This document shows, in pieces, positions 52,782 to 61,632 of a stretch of DNA of 64,000 bases. The stretch is taken from the NCBI GenBank assembly GCA_023511295.1, contig JAIMBT010000016.1, forward strand, positions 1 through 64,000, in the 5' to 3' direction. The stretch comes from Alicyclobacillus sp. (GTDB lineage: Bacteria > Bacillota > Bacilli > Alicyclobacillales > Alicyclobacillaceae). Under the pieces are notes generated by a model that searched no databases, was not told the DNA's origin, and worked only from the letters and a program-made list of their open reading frames with translations. Made by a program: the position numbers and the translations under genes. The stretch's first letter is position 1. The number at the start of each line of letters is the position of its first letter.

Positions 52782-52811
52782 TTGAACGGTTTCGACGGAA
52801 GCTGTTATCAT
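52782..52811 (+). promoter_or_regulatory. Sigma-A promoter of the amidohydrolase-tsaD operon
   Basis: TTGAAC (52782-52787), 18 bases, TATCAT (52806-52811). It lies about 145 bases upstream of the first start codon and would drive six co-directional, mostly overlapping genes. Confidence 0.6.
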
Positions 52812-52956
52812 AGACGTGGACACATGCGACCGCGCGCAGATAGAACATCGGCAGGCCCCTGGAGCATCCGGGCATCGACAGGCATCTGGGTATCGCAACA
52901 TCGACGGGCATTCGGCGAACGGGTCGGAATTACGGACGAGACGGGAGGACATGCGC

Positions 52957-54579
52957 ATGTGGATGTTGGCCAAGGCAAACGGGTACGCGCTGGATGCCGG
53001 CGGGTCTCGCTTCGACGCGGTGGTGTGCGACGGGGACCGCGTGGTGGCGGTCGGCACGGAGGCGGACCTGCGGCTGCAGTTTGGAGCGCGCCTGGAACGG
53101 GTCTGTGACGTGGATGGGGCGACCGTGTTGCCCGGGTTCATAGACAGCCACCTGCACGTCGCGGCACTGGGTGAGCAGGCCGTACGGTTGGACGTCAGCG
53201 GGGTGCACTCCGCCGCTGAACTGCTTGACCGCGTCGCGGCACGGGCCGCGAAGGCCGCGCCGGGGACGTGGATCTTGGGCGGCGGCTGGGACGACAACCG
53301 GTTTGCCGTCCCGGGGCTACCCACACTCGACGAACTGGACCGGGCGGCGGGTGGCCGGCCGCTCTTGTTGACGCGGGTGTGTCACCACGCGTACCTCGCC
53401 AATCGTGCGGCGTTCGCGGCCGCCGGGCTGGGGGATCAACCGGCGGATCCCCCTGATGGGCGGTACGGGCGCGACGCGGCCGGCCGCCTGAACGGGTTGG
53501 TCTACGAGAACGCGTCGCGTCCGCTTCTGCGGGCGGTCCCGGCGCGTTCGCCAGCCGAGTGGCGGGCGGTCGTCAAAGCGGGGATGCAGCGCGCACTTTC
53601 CCACGGCATCACCGCGGTGCACACCGACGACGTGCGCAGTCTCGGGAGCTTTCAAGCGGTGTGGGAGACGTACTGGGGGCTCATCCACGAGGACGGCGTT
53701 CGCCTGCGCGTGCACGAGCTGGTGGACTGGCACGCGCTCGATGAGTACCGGTCGGTCCTGTCCGCTCTACCTGGTCCCGACGCTTGGCTGGACCGCGGCG
53801 CGGCAAAACTGTTCTCCGACGGGGCCCTCGGCGGCCGGACCGCCTGGCTGTCGGCGCCGTACACAGACGACGCCGCGACGTCGGGGACGCCGATGTACAG
53901 CCCAGATGAACTCGCACAGCGCGTGGCGAAGGCCCACGCCAATGGGTTCGGCGCGGCCATCCACGCCATCGGCGACGCGGCCGTGGACGTCGCACTGCGG
54001 GCGATGGCAGCCTCGCCGCGGGCGGTGCAGCGAGATCGATTGATTCACGCGGAGATTGTGCGGCCGGACCTGGTGGAGCGGATGCGGGGGCTTGGGGAGC
54101 AATTGGCCGTCGATGTGCAGCCGCGGTTTACGGTGAGTGACTTCCCCTGGATTGTCGACCGGATTGGGCCGGAGCGTGCGCGGCTCGCGTGCGCTTGGCA
54201 GACGCTGCGGGGCGCCGGGCTGCATTTGGCCGGCGGGTCGGATGCGCCGATTGAACCGGTGGCTCCGTTGCTCGGTGTCCACGCGGCGGTCTTCCGGCGG
54301 TTGCCGGGGGCAGACCACCCCGGGTACGAGATGCAGGAGGCACTCGACGTCGTGGCGGCGTTGCGGCTGTTCACGCAGGACGCGGCGTACGCGGCCGGCA
54401 GGGAACACGAGCAAGGGGTCGTGGCACCCGGGTTTCTGGCTGACTTCACGGTGGTCGACGGGGACGTGGTGGCCGACCCGGAGCGACTCGCTTCCGCGCG
54501 CGTCCTGTACACCATCGTCGGCGGCGAAGTAGCGTCCGCTGCGGAGGGGGCCGCAGGTGCGGCCGGCGCTGCTGGATGA
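52957..54579 (+). CDS. YtcJ-like metal-dependent amidohydrolase
   Basis: 540 residues from ATG 52957, nine bases after GGGAGGAC; ATG 52951 is too close to the site. Amidohydrolase-3 fold: DSHLHV metal motif, TWILGGGWDDNRF, KLFSDGALGGRTAWL, HAIGDAAVDVAL, GSDAPIEPVAPL and a composite beta domain at both ends. Ends in an Ala/Gly repeat. Substrate of this group is unknown. Overlaps thiL by 4 bases. Confidence 0.88.
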   Translation: MWMLAKANGYALDAGGSRFDAVVCDGDRVVAVGTEADLRLQFGARLERVCDVDGATVLPGFIDSHLHVAALGEQAVRLDVSGVHSAAELLDRVAARAAKAAPGTWILGGGWDDNRFAVPGLPTLDELDRAAGGRPLLLTRVCHHAYLANRAAFAAAGLGDQPADPPDGRYGRDAAGRLNGLVYENASRPLLRAVPARSPAEWRAVVKAGMQRALSHGITAVHTDDVRSLGSFQAVWETYWGLIHEDGVRLRVHELVDWHALDEYRSVLSALPGPDAWLDRGAAKLFSDGALGGRTAWLSAPYTDDAATSGTPMYSPDELAQRVAKAHANGFGAAIHAIGDAAVDVALRAMAASPRAVQRDRLIHAEIVRPDLVERMRGLGEQLAVDVQPRFTVSDFPWIVDRIGPERARLACAWQTLRGAGLHLAGGSDAPIEPVAPLLGVHAAVFRRLPGADHPGYEMQEALDVVAALRLFTQDAAYAAGREHEQGVVAPGFLADFTVVDGDVVADPERLASARVLYTIVGGEVASAAEGAAGAAGAAG

Positions 54580-55583
54580 AGGTGGACGAGTTTGGGCTGA
54601 TACGCCGGTTGACCGGGCGGGTTCCCGGGACGGCCGCAGATGTGCGCATCGGCATCGGAGACGATGCGGCGGCTGTCGCTTTCCCGGCTGGGACGGACGT
54701 GTTGGTCAGCACGGACACGATGGTGGGGGGACGGCATTTTCTGCCTGCGACGATGGGCATGGCGGACATCGGCTACAAGGCCGCTGTCGCCTCCATCAGC
54801 GACATCGCCGCAATGGGCGGTGAACCGCGGCACGTGTTGGTTGCGCTCGGGGTCTCCCAAGAGGTGGGGCCGGATGAGTTGGACCGCGTATACGACGGGA
54901 TTGGCGATGCGTGCCGGGCGTTCGCGTGCGCGGTCGTCGGGGGCGACGTGGTGGCGACCGACGGCCCGCTGTTTGTCAACACCACCGTCCTTGGCTGGGT
55001 CGAGGCGGGGCGCGCCATCCGGCGCGGCGGCGCGCAACCCGGGGACGTCGTCTTTCTGACCGGCGAGGTGGGCAGCGCCGAGGCGGGACTGCGGGATCTG
55101 CTCCAGCCGGAGATGACGGCTGTGGTCCATCCGGCGGACCGGGCGGACGTCCGGCAGGCGCACCAGCGGCCGACGCCGCAGGTCGCTGCGGGACGGATCT
55201 TCGCTGCGGAGGGCGCGACGAGCTGTGACGACATCAGCGACGGGCTGGCGAGCGAGTTGAACGAAATTGCGGACGCGAGCGGCGTGCGCATTCGCGTGGA
55301 CGAACGGCGGATTCCGATATCCACGGCGGCGCGCAACATCGCCCGTCAGCGCGGAGAAGACCCGCTGGAGTACGCTTGGTACGGCGGCGAGGACTACCAA
55401 CTGGTTGGGACGGCGAGCCCGTTTGTGTTTGCACGCATCTTGGCGCGCTGCGAGAGCATCGGCGTGAAGGTGGCGCAGATTGGCCGCGTCGAGGCCGGCG
55501 ACGGCGTGGTGGCTGACCGGTTGGCGGGCGGGATCGACATCGTCCTGCCCCGCGGCTACAACCACTTTCCGACCGACGCGTGA
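54576..55583 (+). CDS. thiL: Thiamine-monophosphate kinase
   Basis: 335 residues, ATG 54576 overlapping the preceding stop (ATGA). IGDDAAAVAFPAGTDVLVSTDTMV, GYKAAVASISDIAAMGGEPRHVLV, VVGGDVVATDG and CDDISDGLASEL carry the Mg-ATP Asp residues of the PurM-like fold. It makes thiamine diphosphate. In many Bacilli thiL sits before tsaE-tsaB-rimI-tsaD, as here. Confidence 0.94.
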   Translation: MKVDEFGLIRRLTGRVPGTAADVRIGIGDDAAAVAFPAGTDVLVSTDTMVGGRHFLPATMGMADIGYKAAVASISDIAAMGGEPRHVLVALGVSQEVGPDELDRVYDGIGDACRAFACAVVGGDVVATDGPLFVNTTVLGWVEAGRAIRRGGAQPGDVVFLTGEVGSAEAGLRDLLQPEMTAVVHPADRADVRQAHQRPTPQVAAGRIFAAEGATSCDDISDGLASELNEIADASGVRIRVDERRIPISTAARNIARQRGEDPLEYAWYGGEDYQLVGTASPFVFARILARCESIGVKVAQIGRVEAGDGVVADRLAGGIDIVLPRGYNHFPTDA

Positions 55584-55598
55584 AGGGTGGCAGGTGAG

Positions 55599-56108
55599 AT
55601 GGTCAACCGGATGTCGTTTGTAACGCAGTCGGCGATGGAGACGCGGCGGTTGGGCGAGTACCTGGGTCGACTGATGAAGGCGGGGGACGTGGTGCTGCTC
55701 GACGGCACCCTCGGCGCCGGGAAGACGACGTTCGTGCAAGGGGTCGCGCGGGGACTGGGCGTACACGGCGACGTGACGAGTCCGACCTTCACCTTGGTGG
55801 CGGAGTACGCGGGCCGCGTGCCGGTGGCGCACATGGACCTCTATCGGCTGCAACCATCCCCGGGCACAGGGGCGGCGCTGGCGGAGGGGGACCTCGCGGC
55901 CATCGGGATGGACGATTACCTGGACGGGTCCCACGCGGTTCTCGTGGAGTGGCCCGGTGACCTTGTGGAGACCGTGGCGGACGCACTACACGTGGAGATT
56001 GTCCCCCGACCTCTGCCGCACGTGGACGAACGCGAACTGCACTGCCGGGCGAGCGGCGCCCGGAGCTGGGAGATACTCGACGAGTGGGTGAAGGAATGGC
56101 TGTTTTAG
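55599..56108 (+). CDS. tsaE: tRNA t6A synthesis ATPase TsaE
   Basis: 169 residues; ATG 55599 after GGGTGGCAGGTG (GTG 55587 also open). Walker A GTLGAGKTTFVQG, switch GDVTSPTFTLVAEY, and HMDLYRL plus LVEWPGDL. It works with TsaB and TsaD to make threonylcarbamoyl-adenosine 37 in tRNA. Its end overlaps tsaB by 13 bases. Confidence 0.93.
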   Translation: MVNRMSFVTQSAMETRRLGEYLGRLMKAGDVVLLDGTLGAGKTTFVQGVARGLGVHGDVTSPTFTLVAEYAGRVPVAHMDLYRLQPSPGTGAALAEGDLAAIGMDDYLDGSHAVLVEWPGDLVETVADALHVEIVPRPLPHVDERELHCRASGARSWEILDEWVKEWLF

Positions 56109-56851
56109 CAGTGGACACGGCGACCGGGGTGCTGGCTGCGGCCGTCGGCCGCGACGGTGTGGCGCTCGTGAGCGCGGCGTCGGCGGTCCCGCGCGGGCAC
56201 TCGCGGCTGTTGCAGCCGATGGTGTGCCAACTGCTCGACGGCGCCGGTTTGCAGCCGCGAGCGCTGACCGGCGTGGTCGTCGGGGTGGGACCGGGATCAT
56301 ACACCGGAGTCCGGCTCGGCGTAACGGCGGCGAAGACCCTCGGGCTGACGCTGGGAATTCCGGTATTCGGTGCCTCCACCTTGGCGGCCGTGGCAGAGGC
56401 AGCGCTGCCAGCGAAGGCCGCTTCACCGATGACCGTGGTGCCGCTGTTGTACGCCCGGCGCCAGCGCGCGTTCGGTGCGGTCTACGAGCGATCCGCCGGC
56501 CACCTGGTCTGCCTTCAGCCACCGCGGGTAGACCCTTACGAGGCGTGGGAAGCCGTCCTGGCCCGCTCTTCTCGTCCGGTGTGGCTGGTGACGGATGGCG
56601 TCGACGTCCCGGAGGTGGCGGACTGGTTGGCCAAAGCCGCGCCGCTTGCCGCCGGGTGGAGCCCGCTTGGCGACGTGGCCTCTGGCATGGGGCCCGCGCT
56701 GTTGCGAATCGCGGCACGCCAGGACGTGGGGTGTGTGCCGCAATACGGGGAGGATCTGCATGCGCTGGCTCCAGACTATGCGCTTCGCGTGGAGGCAGAG
56801 GTCAAACAAGAGGAGAGGAGTGCGGCCGATGGATCCGACCCCCGTGTTTGA
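56096..56851 (+). CDS. tsaB: tRNA t6A synthesis protein TsaB
   Basis: 251 residues, ATG 56096. MAVLAVDTATGVLAAAV and GVGPGSYTGVRLGVTAAKTLGL are the TsaB signatures; it lacks the metal-binding histidines of TsaD. It forms the scaffold with TsaD. Overlaps tsaE and rimI, so translation is coupled. Confidence 0.93.
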   Translation: MAVLAVDTATGVLAAAVGRDGVALVSAASAVPRGHSRLLQPMVCQLLDGAGLQPRALTGVVVGVGPGSYTGVRLGVTAAKTLGLTLGIPVFGASTLAAVAEAALPAKAASPMTVVPLLYARRQRAFGAVYERSAGHLVCLQPPRVDPYEAWEAVLARSSRPVWLVTDGVDVPEVADWLAKAAPLAAGWSPLGDVASGMGPALLRIAARQDVGCVPQYGEDLHALAPDYALRVEAEVKQEERSAADGSDPRV

Positions 56852-57323
56852 ATCGGAGCGGACGACCATTCGCCGGATGACCTTGCGCGACATTGACCAG
56901 GTGCTGGAGGTGGAGCACCTGTGTTTCACGGCTCCGTGGTCTCGCCAGGCCTTCGTCACAGAGCTCGTGGACAACCGGCTGGCCGAATACCTGGTGCTGG
57001 AGCACGACCATCGCGTGATTGGCTACATCGGGGTCTGGCTGGTGATTGACGAGGGCCACATCACCAACGTCGCAGTCCACCCGGACTTCCGCGGCCAACA
57101 CCTCGGCGAGTTTCTGATGCGGACCGTGATGGACAACTGCGCCGCGCGGGGGATGCGGCGGATCACCCTGGAGGTTCGGGTGACGAACACGGTCGCGCAG
57201 AACCTGTACCGCAAACTTGGCTTTGTCGCCGTCGGCAAACGGCGCGGCTACTACACGGACAACAACGAGGACGCCATCATCATGTGGGCGGACCTGCCGG
57301 CACACGGAGGACAGGAAGCTTGA
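56829..57323 (+). CDS. rimI: Ribosomal-protein-alanine acetyltransferase RimI
   Basis: 164 residues, ATG 56829 after GAGGAGAGGAG. GNAT motifs: TNVAVHPDFRGQHLGEFLM for acetyl-CoA and VTNTVAQNLYRKLGFVAVGKRRGYY. N-terminal acetylation of S18 is the usual role. Overlaps both neighbours. Confidence 0.92.
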   Translation: MDPTPVFESERTTIRRMTLRDIDQVLEVEHLCFTAPWSRQAFVTELVDNRLAEYLVLEHDHRVIGYIGVWLVIDEGHITNVAVHPDFRGQHLGEFLMRTVMDNCAARGMRRITLEVRVTNTVAQNLYRKLGFVAVGKRRGYYTDNNEDAIIMWADLPAHGGQEA

Positions 57324-58354
57324 AGGTGTTGGGAATTGAAACGAGCTGTGACGAGACGGCTGCCGCGGTGGTGGAGGACGGCTGCACGCTCCTGGGGCAG
57401 ATGGTGGCCTCCCAGATGGACCTTCACGCCCGATTTGGCGGGGTGGTCCCGGAAGTCGCCTCGCGACAGCACGTGGAGCACATCACGCGCGTCATCGCCG
57501 AAGCCATGCGGGACGCCGCGGTCACGTGGGCGGACCTCGACGGCATCGCAGTGACCTGCGGCCCTGGCTTGCTCGGGTCACTGTTGGTTGGCGTATCCGC
57601 CGCCAAGTCTCTCGCGTTGGCGACGGGCTTGCCGTTGGTGCCGGTCCACCACATCGCGGGGCACGTGGCGGCGGCTCTGATTGACCGGAGGGCGGCGCTG
57701 CCGTTTCTCGCTTTGGTCGTATCCGGTGGCCACACGGAGTTGCTGTGGGTGGACGGTTCCTTCCGCTTTCGGAAGTTGGGCGGTACCCAGGACGACGCAG
57801 CTGGGGAGGCCTACGACAAAGTGGCGCGGATGGTGGGCCTGCCGTATCCGGGGGGCCCGGCGGTGGACCACCTCGCCACGACCGGCAACCCCGCGGCGTA
57901 CGCCTTTCCGCGGTCCATGATGGACGAGTCCAACTACGACTTTTCCTTCAGCGGGCTGAAGACGGCCGTCCTGAACGAGGTGAACCGCCTGCGCCAACAG
58001 GGCCAGCCGATCCCGACGGCTGACCTGTGCGCCAGCTTTCAGGCGGCGGTGATAGACGTTTTGGTGGCGAAGACGATGCGGGCGGCGAAGGAGACCGGCG
58101 CGAAGCAGCTGGTGGTGGCGGGCGGCGTGGCTGCCAACCGGGGCCTGCGCGCGGCCCTCACCACCGCGACGGCCCACGCTGGGCTGCCTGTGCACTTTCC
58201 ACCGCTCGCGCTGTGCACGGACAACGCGGCGATGATTGCGGCCGCAGGATGCCTGCTGTTGGCGCAGGGGCGTACGGCGGGGTTGGACCTCGACGCGTAC
58301 GCCAACCTGACGCTGTCGGACTGGCAGGAAAGCCGGTTTCCCGTCCGGCGGTAA
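57320..58354 (+). CDS. tsaD: tRNA t6A synthesis transferase TsaD
   Basis: 344 residues, TTG 57320 overlapping the rimI stop; GGAGGACAGG upstream. ETSCDETAAAVV, metal-binding HHIAGHVAAAL, VVSGGHTELL, SFSGLKTAV and GGVAANRGLR are all present. It transfers the threonylcarbamoyl group. TsaC, which makes the intermediate, is not in the window. Confidence 0.95.
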   Translation: MKVLGIETSCDETAAAVVEDGCTLLGQMVASQMDLHARFGGVVPEVASRQHVEHITRVIAEAMRDAAVTWADLDGIAVTCGPGLLGSLLVGVSAAKSLALATGLPLVPVHHIAGHVAAALIDRRAALPFLALVVSGGHTELLWVDGSFRFRKLGGTQDDAAGEAYDKVARMVGLPYPGGPAVDHLATTGNPAAYAFPRSMMDESNYDFSFSGLKTAVLNEVNRLRQQGQPIPTADLCASFQAAVIDVLVAKTMRAAKETGAKQLVVAGGVAANRGLRAALTTATAHAGLPVHFPPLALCTDNAAMIAAAGCLLLAQGRTAGLDLDAYANLTLSDWQESRFPVRR

Positions 58355-58544
58355 CGGCGGCGGTGTGGACACGGGACGGGCGGCCGTGCGCCGTGATGTC
58401 GCCACGCTTACCGACAAGCGTCCCATCCGGAGGTGAGGACGCGGGACGGGCGGCCGCGCGCGGGGCGCAGGAGAACACGTGCGAAGCGGGGCAAATGCGT
58501 TGGGTGGCCGAGATTGGGCCGTTCAAAACGACGGAGGGGTTGCG

Positions 58545-58907
58545 ATGGAACGCTGGGTACACGGCGTGCGGGTGCGCGGGGTGGAGGTCGACGAAGCGAC
58601 TCGGTGCCGCCACTATCACAAGGCGGAGGACGTGGTTGCCATCCGCTTCCCCTGTTGCGACACGTATTACCCGTGCCACGCCTGTCACGAAGAGACGGCA
58701 GGGCACGAGGCGGCGCGTTGGCCGGCGAGCCGACTGTCGGAGCGGGCGGTGCTGTGTGGGGCGTGTGGGACGGAGTTGACCATCTCGGCTTACGTAGCGG
58801 CAAAGGACCACTGCCCGGTCTGCCAACATCCGTTCAATCCGCGGTGCGCGTCTCACTATGAGCTGTATTTTGAATTGCCATCGGAGGAGGTTTGTGCGGA
58901 TGCGTGA
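58545..58907 (+). CDS. CHY zinc-finger protein
   Basis: 120 residues; ATG 58545 with GGAGGGG upstream. The CHY fold has CRHYHKAEDVVAI, FPCCDTYYPCHACHEE, CGACGTELTI and CPVCQHPFNPRC, enough Cys/His for about three zinc ions. Function in bacteria is unknown. The stop overlaps the VOC gene by 8 bases. Confidence 0.88.
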   Translation: MERWVHGVRVRGVEVDEATRCRHYHKAEDVVAIRFPCCDTYYPCHACHEETAGHEAARWPASRLSERAVLCGACGTELTISAYVAAKDHCPVCQHPFNPRCASHYELYFELPSEEVCADA

Positions 58908-59310
58908 TGGAGCGAGAGAGGCGACGCAAGACACGGCGCTGCACGGGTTGTGCGTCAAGTTTGCCAGCGTGCCAGTGAGAGACCAGGAGAGGGCGCTGCA
59001 GTTTTACGTGGAGAAACTTGGCTGCAAGGTTCGGACGGACGTTCCCTTTGGCAACGGCATGCGGTGGATTGAAGTGGAGCCGCCGGGCGGAGGCTGCGGC
59101 ATCGTGCTATTCACGCCGCCAGGTCAAGAGGGGCGGATTGGCACCTTCACGAATATCTCGTTCACGTGTGACGACGTGGAGGCGACGTACCGGGTGCTCG
59201 CCGACCGGGGCGTGGAGTTCGTGGAACCGGCGAAGCGTGCCGACTGGGGCGGAATGCAGGCGATATTCAAGGATGTCGACGGGAACCTGTTCGTGCTGGC
59301 GGGCGAGTAG
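58900..59310 (+). CDS. VOC-superfamily (glyoxalase/bleomycin-resistance-like) protein
   Basis: 136 residues, ATG 58900 after GGAGGAGG. Two beta-alpha-beta modules: KFASVPVRDQERALQFYVEK and ISFTCDDVEATYRVLADRG, ending FKDVDGNLFVL with a likely metal Asp/Glu. Could be a lyase, dioxygenase or binding protein. Confidence 0.87.
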   Translation: MRDGAREATQDTALHGLCVKFASVPVRDQERALQFYVEKLGCKVRTDVPFGNGMRWIEVEPPGGGCGIVLFTPPGQEGRIGTFTNISFTCDDVEATYRVLADRGVEFVEPAKRADWGGMQAIFKDVDGNLFVLAGE

Positions 59311-59341
59311 GAACGGTGCTGGCAGCCCGGGGCCGCTCAGA

Positions 59342-59575
59342 CGGTTGCGGACGGGGGGCAGGGGGGCAAAGTTGGGCCTGCTTGGGCGCACAAGGGAACG
59401 CCGTTCCGTTGTGGAGGCCGGGACTGGGCCGCGGAGCGGGAATAGAGGAACGGCGTTCCGCTAAGGCGGTTGCGGACGGGGGGCAGGTCGGCCCACAGGG
59501 CCCCTCCAATGCGCACAAGGGAACGCCGTTCCGTTGTGGAGGCCGGGACTGGGCCGCGGAGCGGGGCCGGGGTCC
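59342..59575. repeat. Repeat array 1 (two ~125-bp units)
   Basis: First unit 59342-59466, second from 59467, truncated near 59575. Each begins CGGTTGCGGACGGGGGG and contains GGAACGCCGTTCC (59395-59407, 59520-59532); the first unit also has GGAACGGCGTTCC at 59447-59459. The unit recurs beyond the padR operon at 60985-61598. Frames stay open here by GC bias; no gene is supported. Confidence 0.95.
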
Positions 59576-59592
59576 CGTCCCCCTCTCGGATA

Positions 59593-60549
59593 TCATGCCG
59601 CTTGCGCCGATGCTCGATCGCCGCGCTGGCGGTCGAACCGACGGAACAGGGCCAACAAGAGACCCAGGACCATGGCGCGAGCGGCGACGGTGATGATCAG
59701 CTGCAACACGGTGAAGGTGTCTGTGAACGGGTTCCAATGCCCCCAAAGTGCCGGATTTCCGGTCAGGTGGTACAGGGCCGCCTGTGCCGCGTTGCGCACC
59801 GGGAACAGCAGTCCCTCTGCGACGGATAAGGCGATGGGAAACAGGCTGACGATGCGGTTTTGGGTCCAACGATACAAGGCCAGACCGAGACCGAACAGAA
59901 TGGTGCACCCTGCGAGGAACGCCGGATCCAGTAAGTGTACGGGACCCATGGCTCCGTAGAAGGTGAGTGTGGCACCAAGGCTCGGCGTGTGCAGGGCGCG
60001 CTGTCCAATCCAAGCGCATGCGAACAGCAGGATCGTCACGCCAATCCCGCCCCGATCTCGCCGGCTCCGGCACCGAAACATGGCCAAGCACGCGAGGGTC
60101 CAAGCCAGCATCAGCGACGGTGACAAGGGAAAGCCTTGCGTGAATAGGGAGACCCACCTGGGTGGGTGCCACGGAATTTCCATCGACGGGACGGGTGGCA
60201 CGGCCCAGTACAGGGCGTAGAGGCTGCACAACAGCAGTACCACGCCGATACAGGCGACGATGAGCAGCACGCTAGGCGGGTACCCGAGGGCCTCGCGATC
60301 TATCTGCCGCCGCAATTCCCGCGGCACTCCGAACTGGTGGATGGCATGTGCAACGGCTTCGTCCGGGGTCTGCCCTCGATCGGCGAACTGTGAAACTTGC
60401 TCGAGAAGGTGGGCGGTCATTTCCGCCGTCCAGTCCGCCTGTTCCCGCCGGGTGAGCACTGGGGTGCACACGATCCGCCGAACGTACGCCTCCAACTCCC
60501 GCTGCACTGCCGCTATCTCCTCCGCCGACCACGTTCCGAACCCGCTCAT
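59593..60549 (-). CDS. Multi-helix membrane protein with HAAS-like N-terminus
   Basis: 318 residues, ATG 60549 with CGAGGAGGGGAAC upstream. The cytoplasmic first 85 residues (ELEAYVRRIVCTPVLTRREQ ... EAVAHAIHQFGVPRELRR) match the helical HAAS domain found in proteins encoded beside PadR regulators. Six to eight helices follow. Overlaps padR by 4 bases. Such pairs often sense envelope stress or drugs; the function here is unknown. Confidence 0.8.
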   Translation of the reverse strand: MSGFGTWSAEEIAAVQRELEAYVRRIVCTPVLTRREQADWTAEMTAHLLEQVSQFADRGQTPDEAVAHAIHQFGVPRELRRQIDREALGYPPSVLLIVACIGVVLLLCSLYALYWAVPPVPSMEIPWHPPRWVSLFTQGFPLSPSLMLAWTLACLAMFRCRSRRDRGGIGVTILLFACAWIGQRALHTPSLGATLTFYGAMGPVHLLDPAFLAGCTILFGLGLALYRWTQNRIVSLFPIALSVAEGLLFPVRNAAQAALYHLTGNPALWGHWNPFTDTFTVLQLIITVAARAMVLGLLLALFRRFDRQRGDRASAQAA

Positions 60550-60875
60550 GCGTTCCCCTCCTCGAGCAAGCGACCGATGACACGTTGTTGAACCGACCAT
60601 GCGGCGCGCAGGTGTTCCAGGTGTTTCCTACCCCGATCTGTCAATGCGTAGTACCGCCGCCGCGGTCCGTCGTCGTCGCCGCCCCAGTAACCTTCGACGT
60701 ATCCCTCCGCCTCCAGACGGCGGAGACACGGGTAGAGCGTGCCCTCCTTCAGCGACAGCACGCCTTCGCTGCGATCGTTGACCTGTTTGGCGATGGCATA
60801 ACCATAGGTGTCCCCACGCGACAGAATTGCGAGCACGACGGCGTCAACGTGGCCCTTCAGCATGTCGCGGTGCAA
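60546..60875 (-). CDS. PadR-family transcriptional regulator
   Basis: 109 residues from TTG 60875, seven bases after GGGGGTG; GTG 60881 and one at 60899 are alternatives. Winged helix with HVDAVVLAILSRGDTYGYAI, SLKEGTLYPCLRRLEAEGYV and RRRYYALTDRGRKHL. It should bind the palindrome at 60911-60931 and control itself and the membrane protein. Confidence 0.9.
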   Translation of the reverse strand: MHRDMLKGHVDAVVLAILSRGDTYGYAIAKQVNDRSEGVLSLKEGTLYPCLRRLEAEGYVEGYWGGDDDGPRRRYYALTDRGRKHLEHLRAAWSVQQRVIGRLLEEGNA

Positions 60876-60910
60876 GATCACGCACCCCCTTTGGAACATT
60901 GATGAGTCAA

Positions 60911-60931
60911 ATACATAGACTATCTATGTAT
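60911..60931 (-). promoter_or_regulatory. Palindromic PadR operator overlapping the promoter
   Basis: ATACATAGA (60911-60919), CTA, TCTATGTAT (60923-60931): perfect 9-bp arms with a 3-bp centre, containing the ATACAT/ATGTAT core seen in PadR operators. On the minus strand TTCATT and TATGTA are 18 bases apart, and the palindrome covers the -10, so binding would block transcription. Confidence 0.75.
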
Positions 60932-60984
60932 ATGGAATGAAGATACGACACCCGTCACCAGGGTGTCAATGGTCAGGGCCGTGC

Positions 60985-61598
60985 TCGGGGGGCAAAGTTG
61001 GGCCTGCTTGGGCGCATAAGGGAACGCCGTTCCGTTGTGGGGGCCGGGACTGGGCCGCGGAGCGGGAATAGAGGAACGGCGTTCCGCTAAGGCGGTTGCG
61101 GACGGGGGGGGCAGGTCGGCCCACAGGGCCCCTCCAATGCGCACAAGGGAACGCCGTTCCGTTGTGGGGGACGGGATCGGGCCGTGGAGCGGAAATAGAG
61201 GAACGGCGTTCCGCTAAGGCGGTTGCGCACGGGGGGCAGGGGGCGGGGGGCAAAGTTGGGCCTGCTTGGGCGCACAAGGGAACGCTGTTCCGTTGTGGGG
61301 GCCGGGATCGGGCCGCGGAACGGGAATAGAGGAACGGCGTTCCGCTAAGGCGGTTGCGGACGGGGGGCAGGTCGGCCCACCGGGCCCCTCCAATGCGCAC
61401 AAGGGAACGCCGTTCCGTTGTGGAGGCCGGGAATGGGCCGCGAAACGGGAATAGAGGAACGGCGTTCCGCTCAGGCGGTTGCGGACGGGGGGCAGGTCGG
61501 CCCACCGGGTCCCTGCAATGCACACAAGGGAACGCCGTTCTGTTGGGGGGGACGAGATCGGCCCGTGGAACGGGAATAGAGGACCGGCGTTCCCTTGT
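60985..61598. repeat. Repeat array 2 (five ~125-131-bp units)
   Basis: Palindrome GGAACGCCGTTCC starts at 61021, 61148, 61279 (one change), 61404 and 61529 (one change); its partner GGAACGGCGTTCC starts at 61073, 61200, 61331, 61456 and 61581 (one change), always exactly 52 bp later. Units alternate between two leader types, one with CAAAGTTGGGCCTGCTTGG and one with CAGGTCGGCCCAC, though the last two are both of the second type. No promoter or gene seen in the array. Confidence 0.96.
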
Positions 61599-61632
61599 CT
61601 GCGCCGCCGGCCCTCGAGCTCTCCGAGCTCGC

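Noticed and set aside
59395-61593. GAAC-N3-GTTC palindromes considered as LexA boxes
   Set aside because: Gram-positive LexA sites are GAAC-N4-GTTC; here the centre is three bases, and the sites are in repeat DNA, not promoters.
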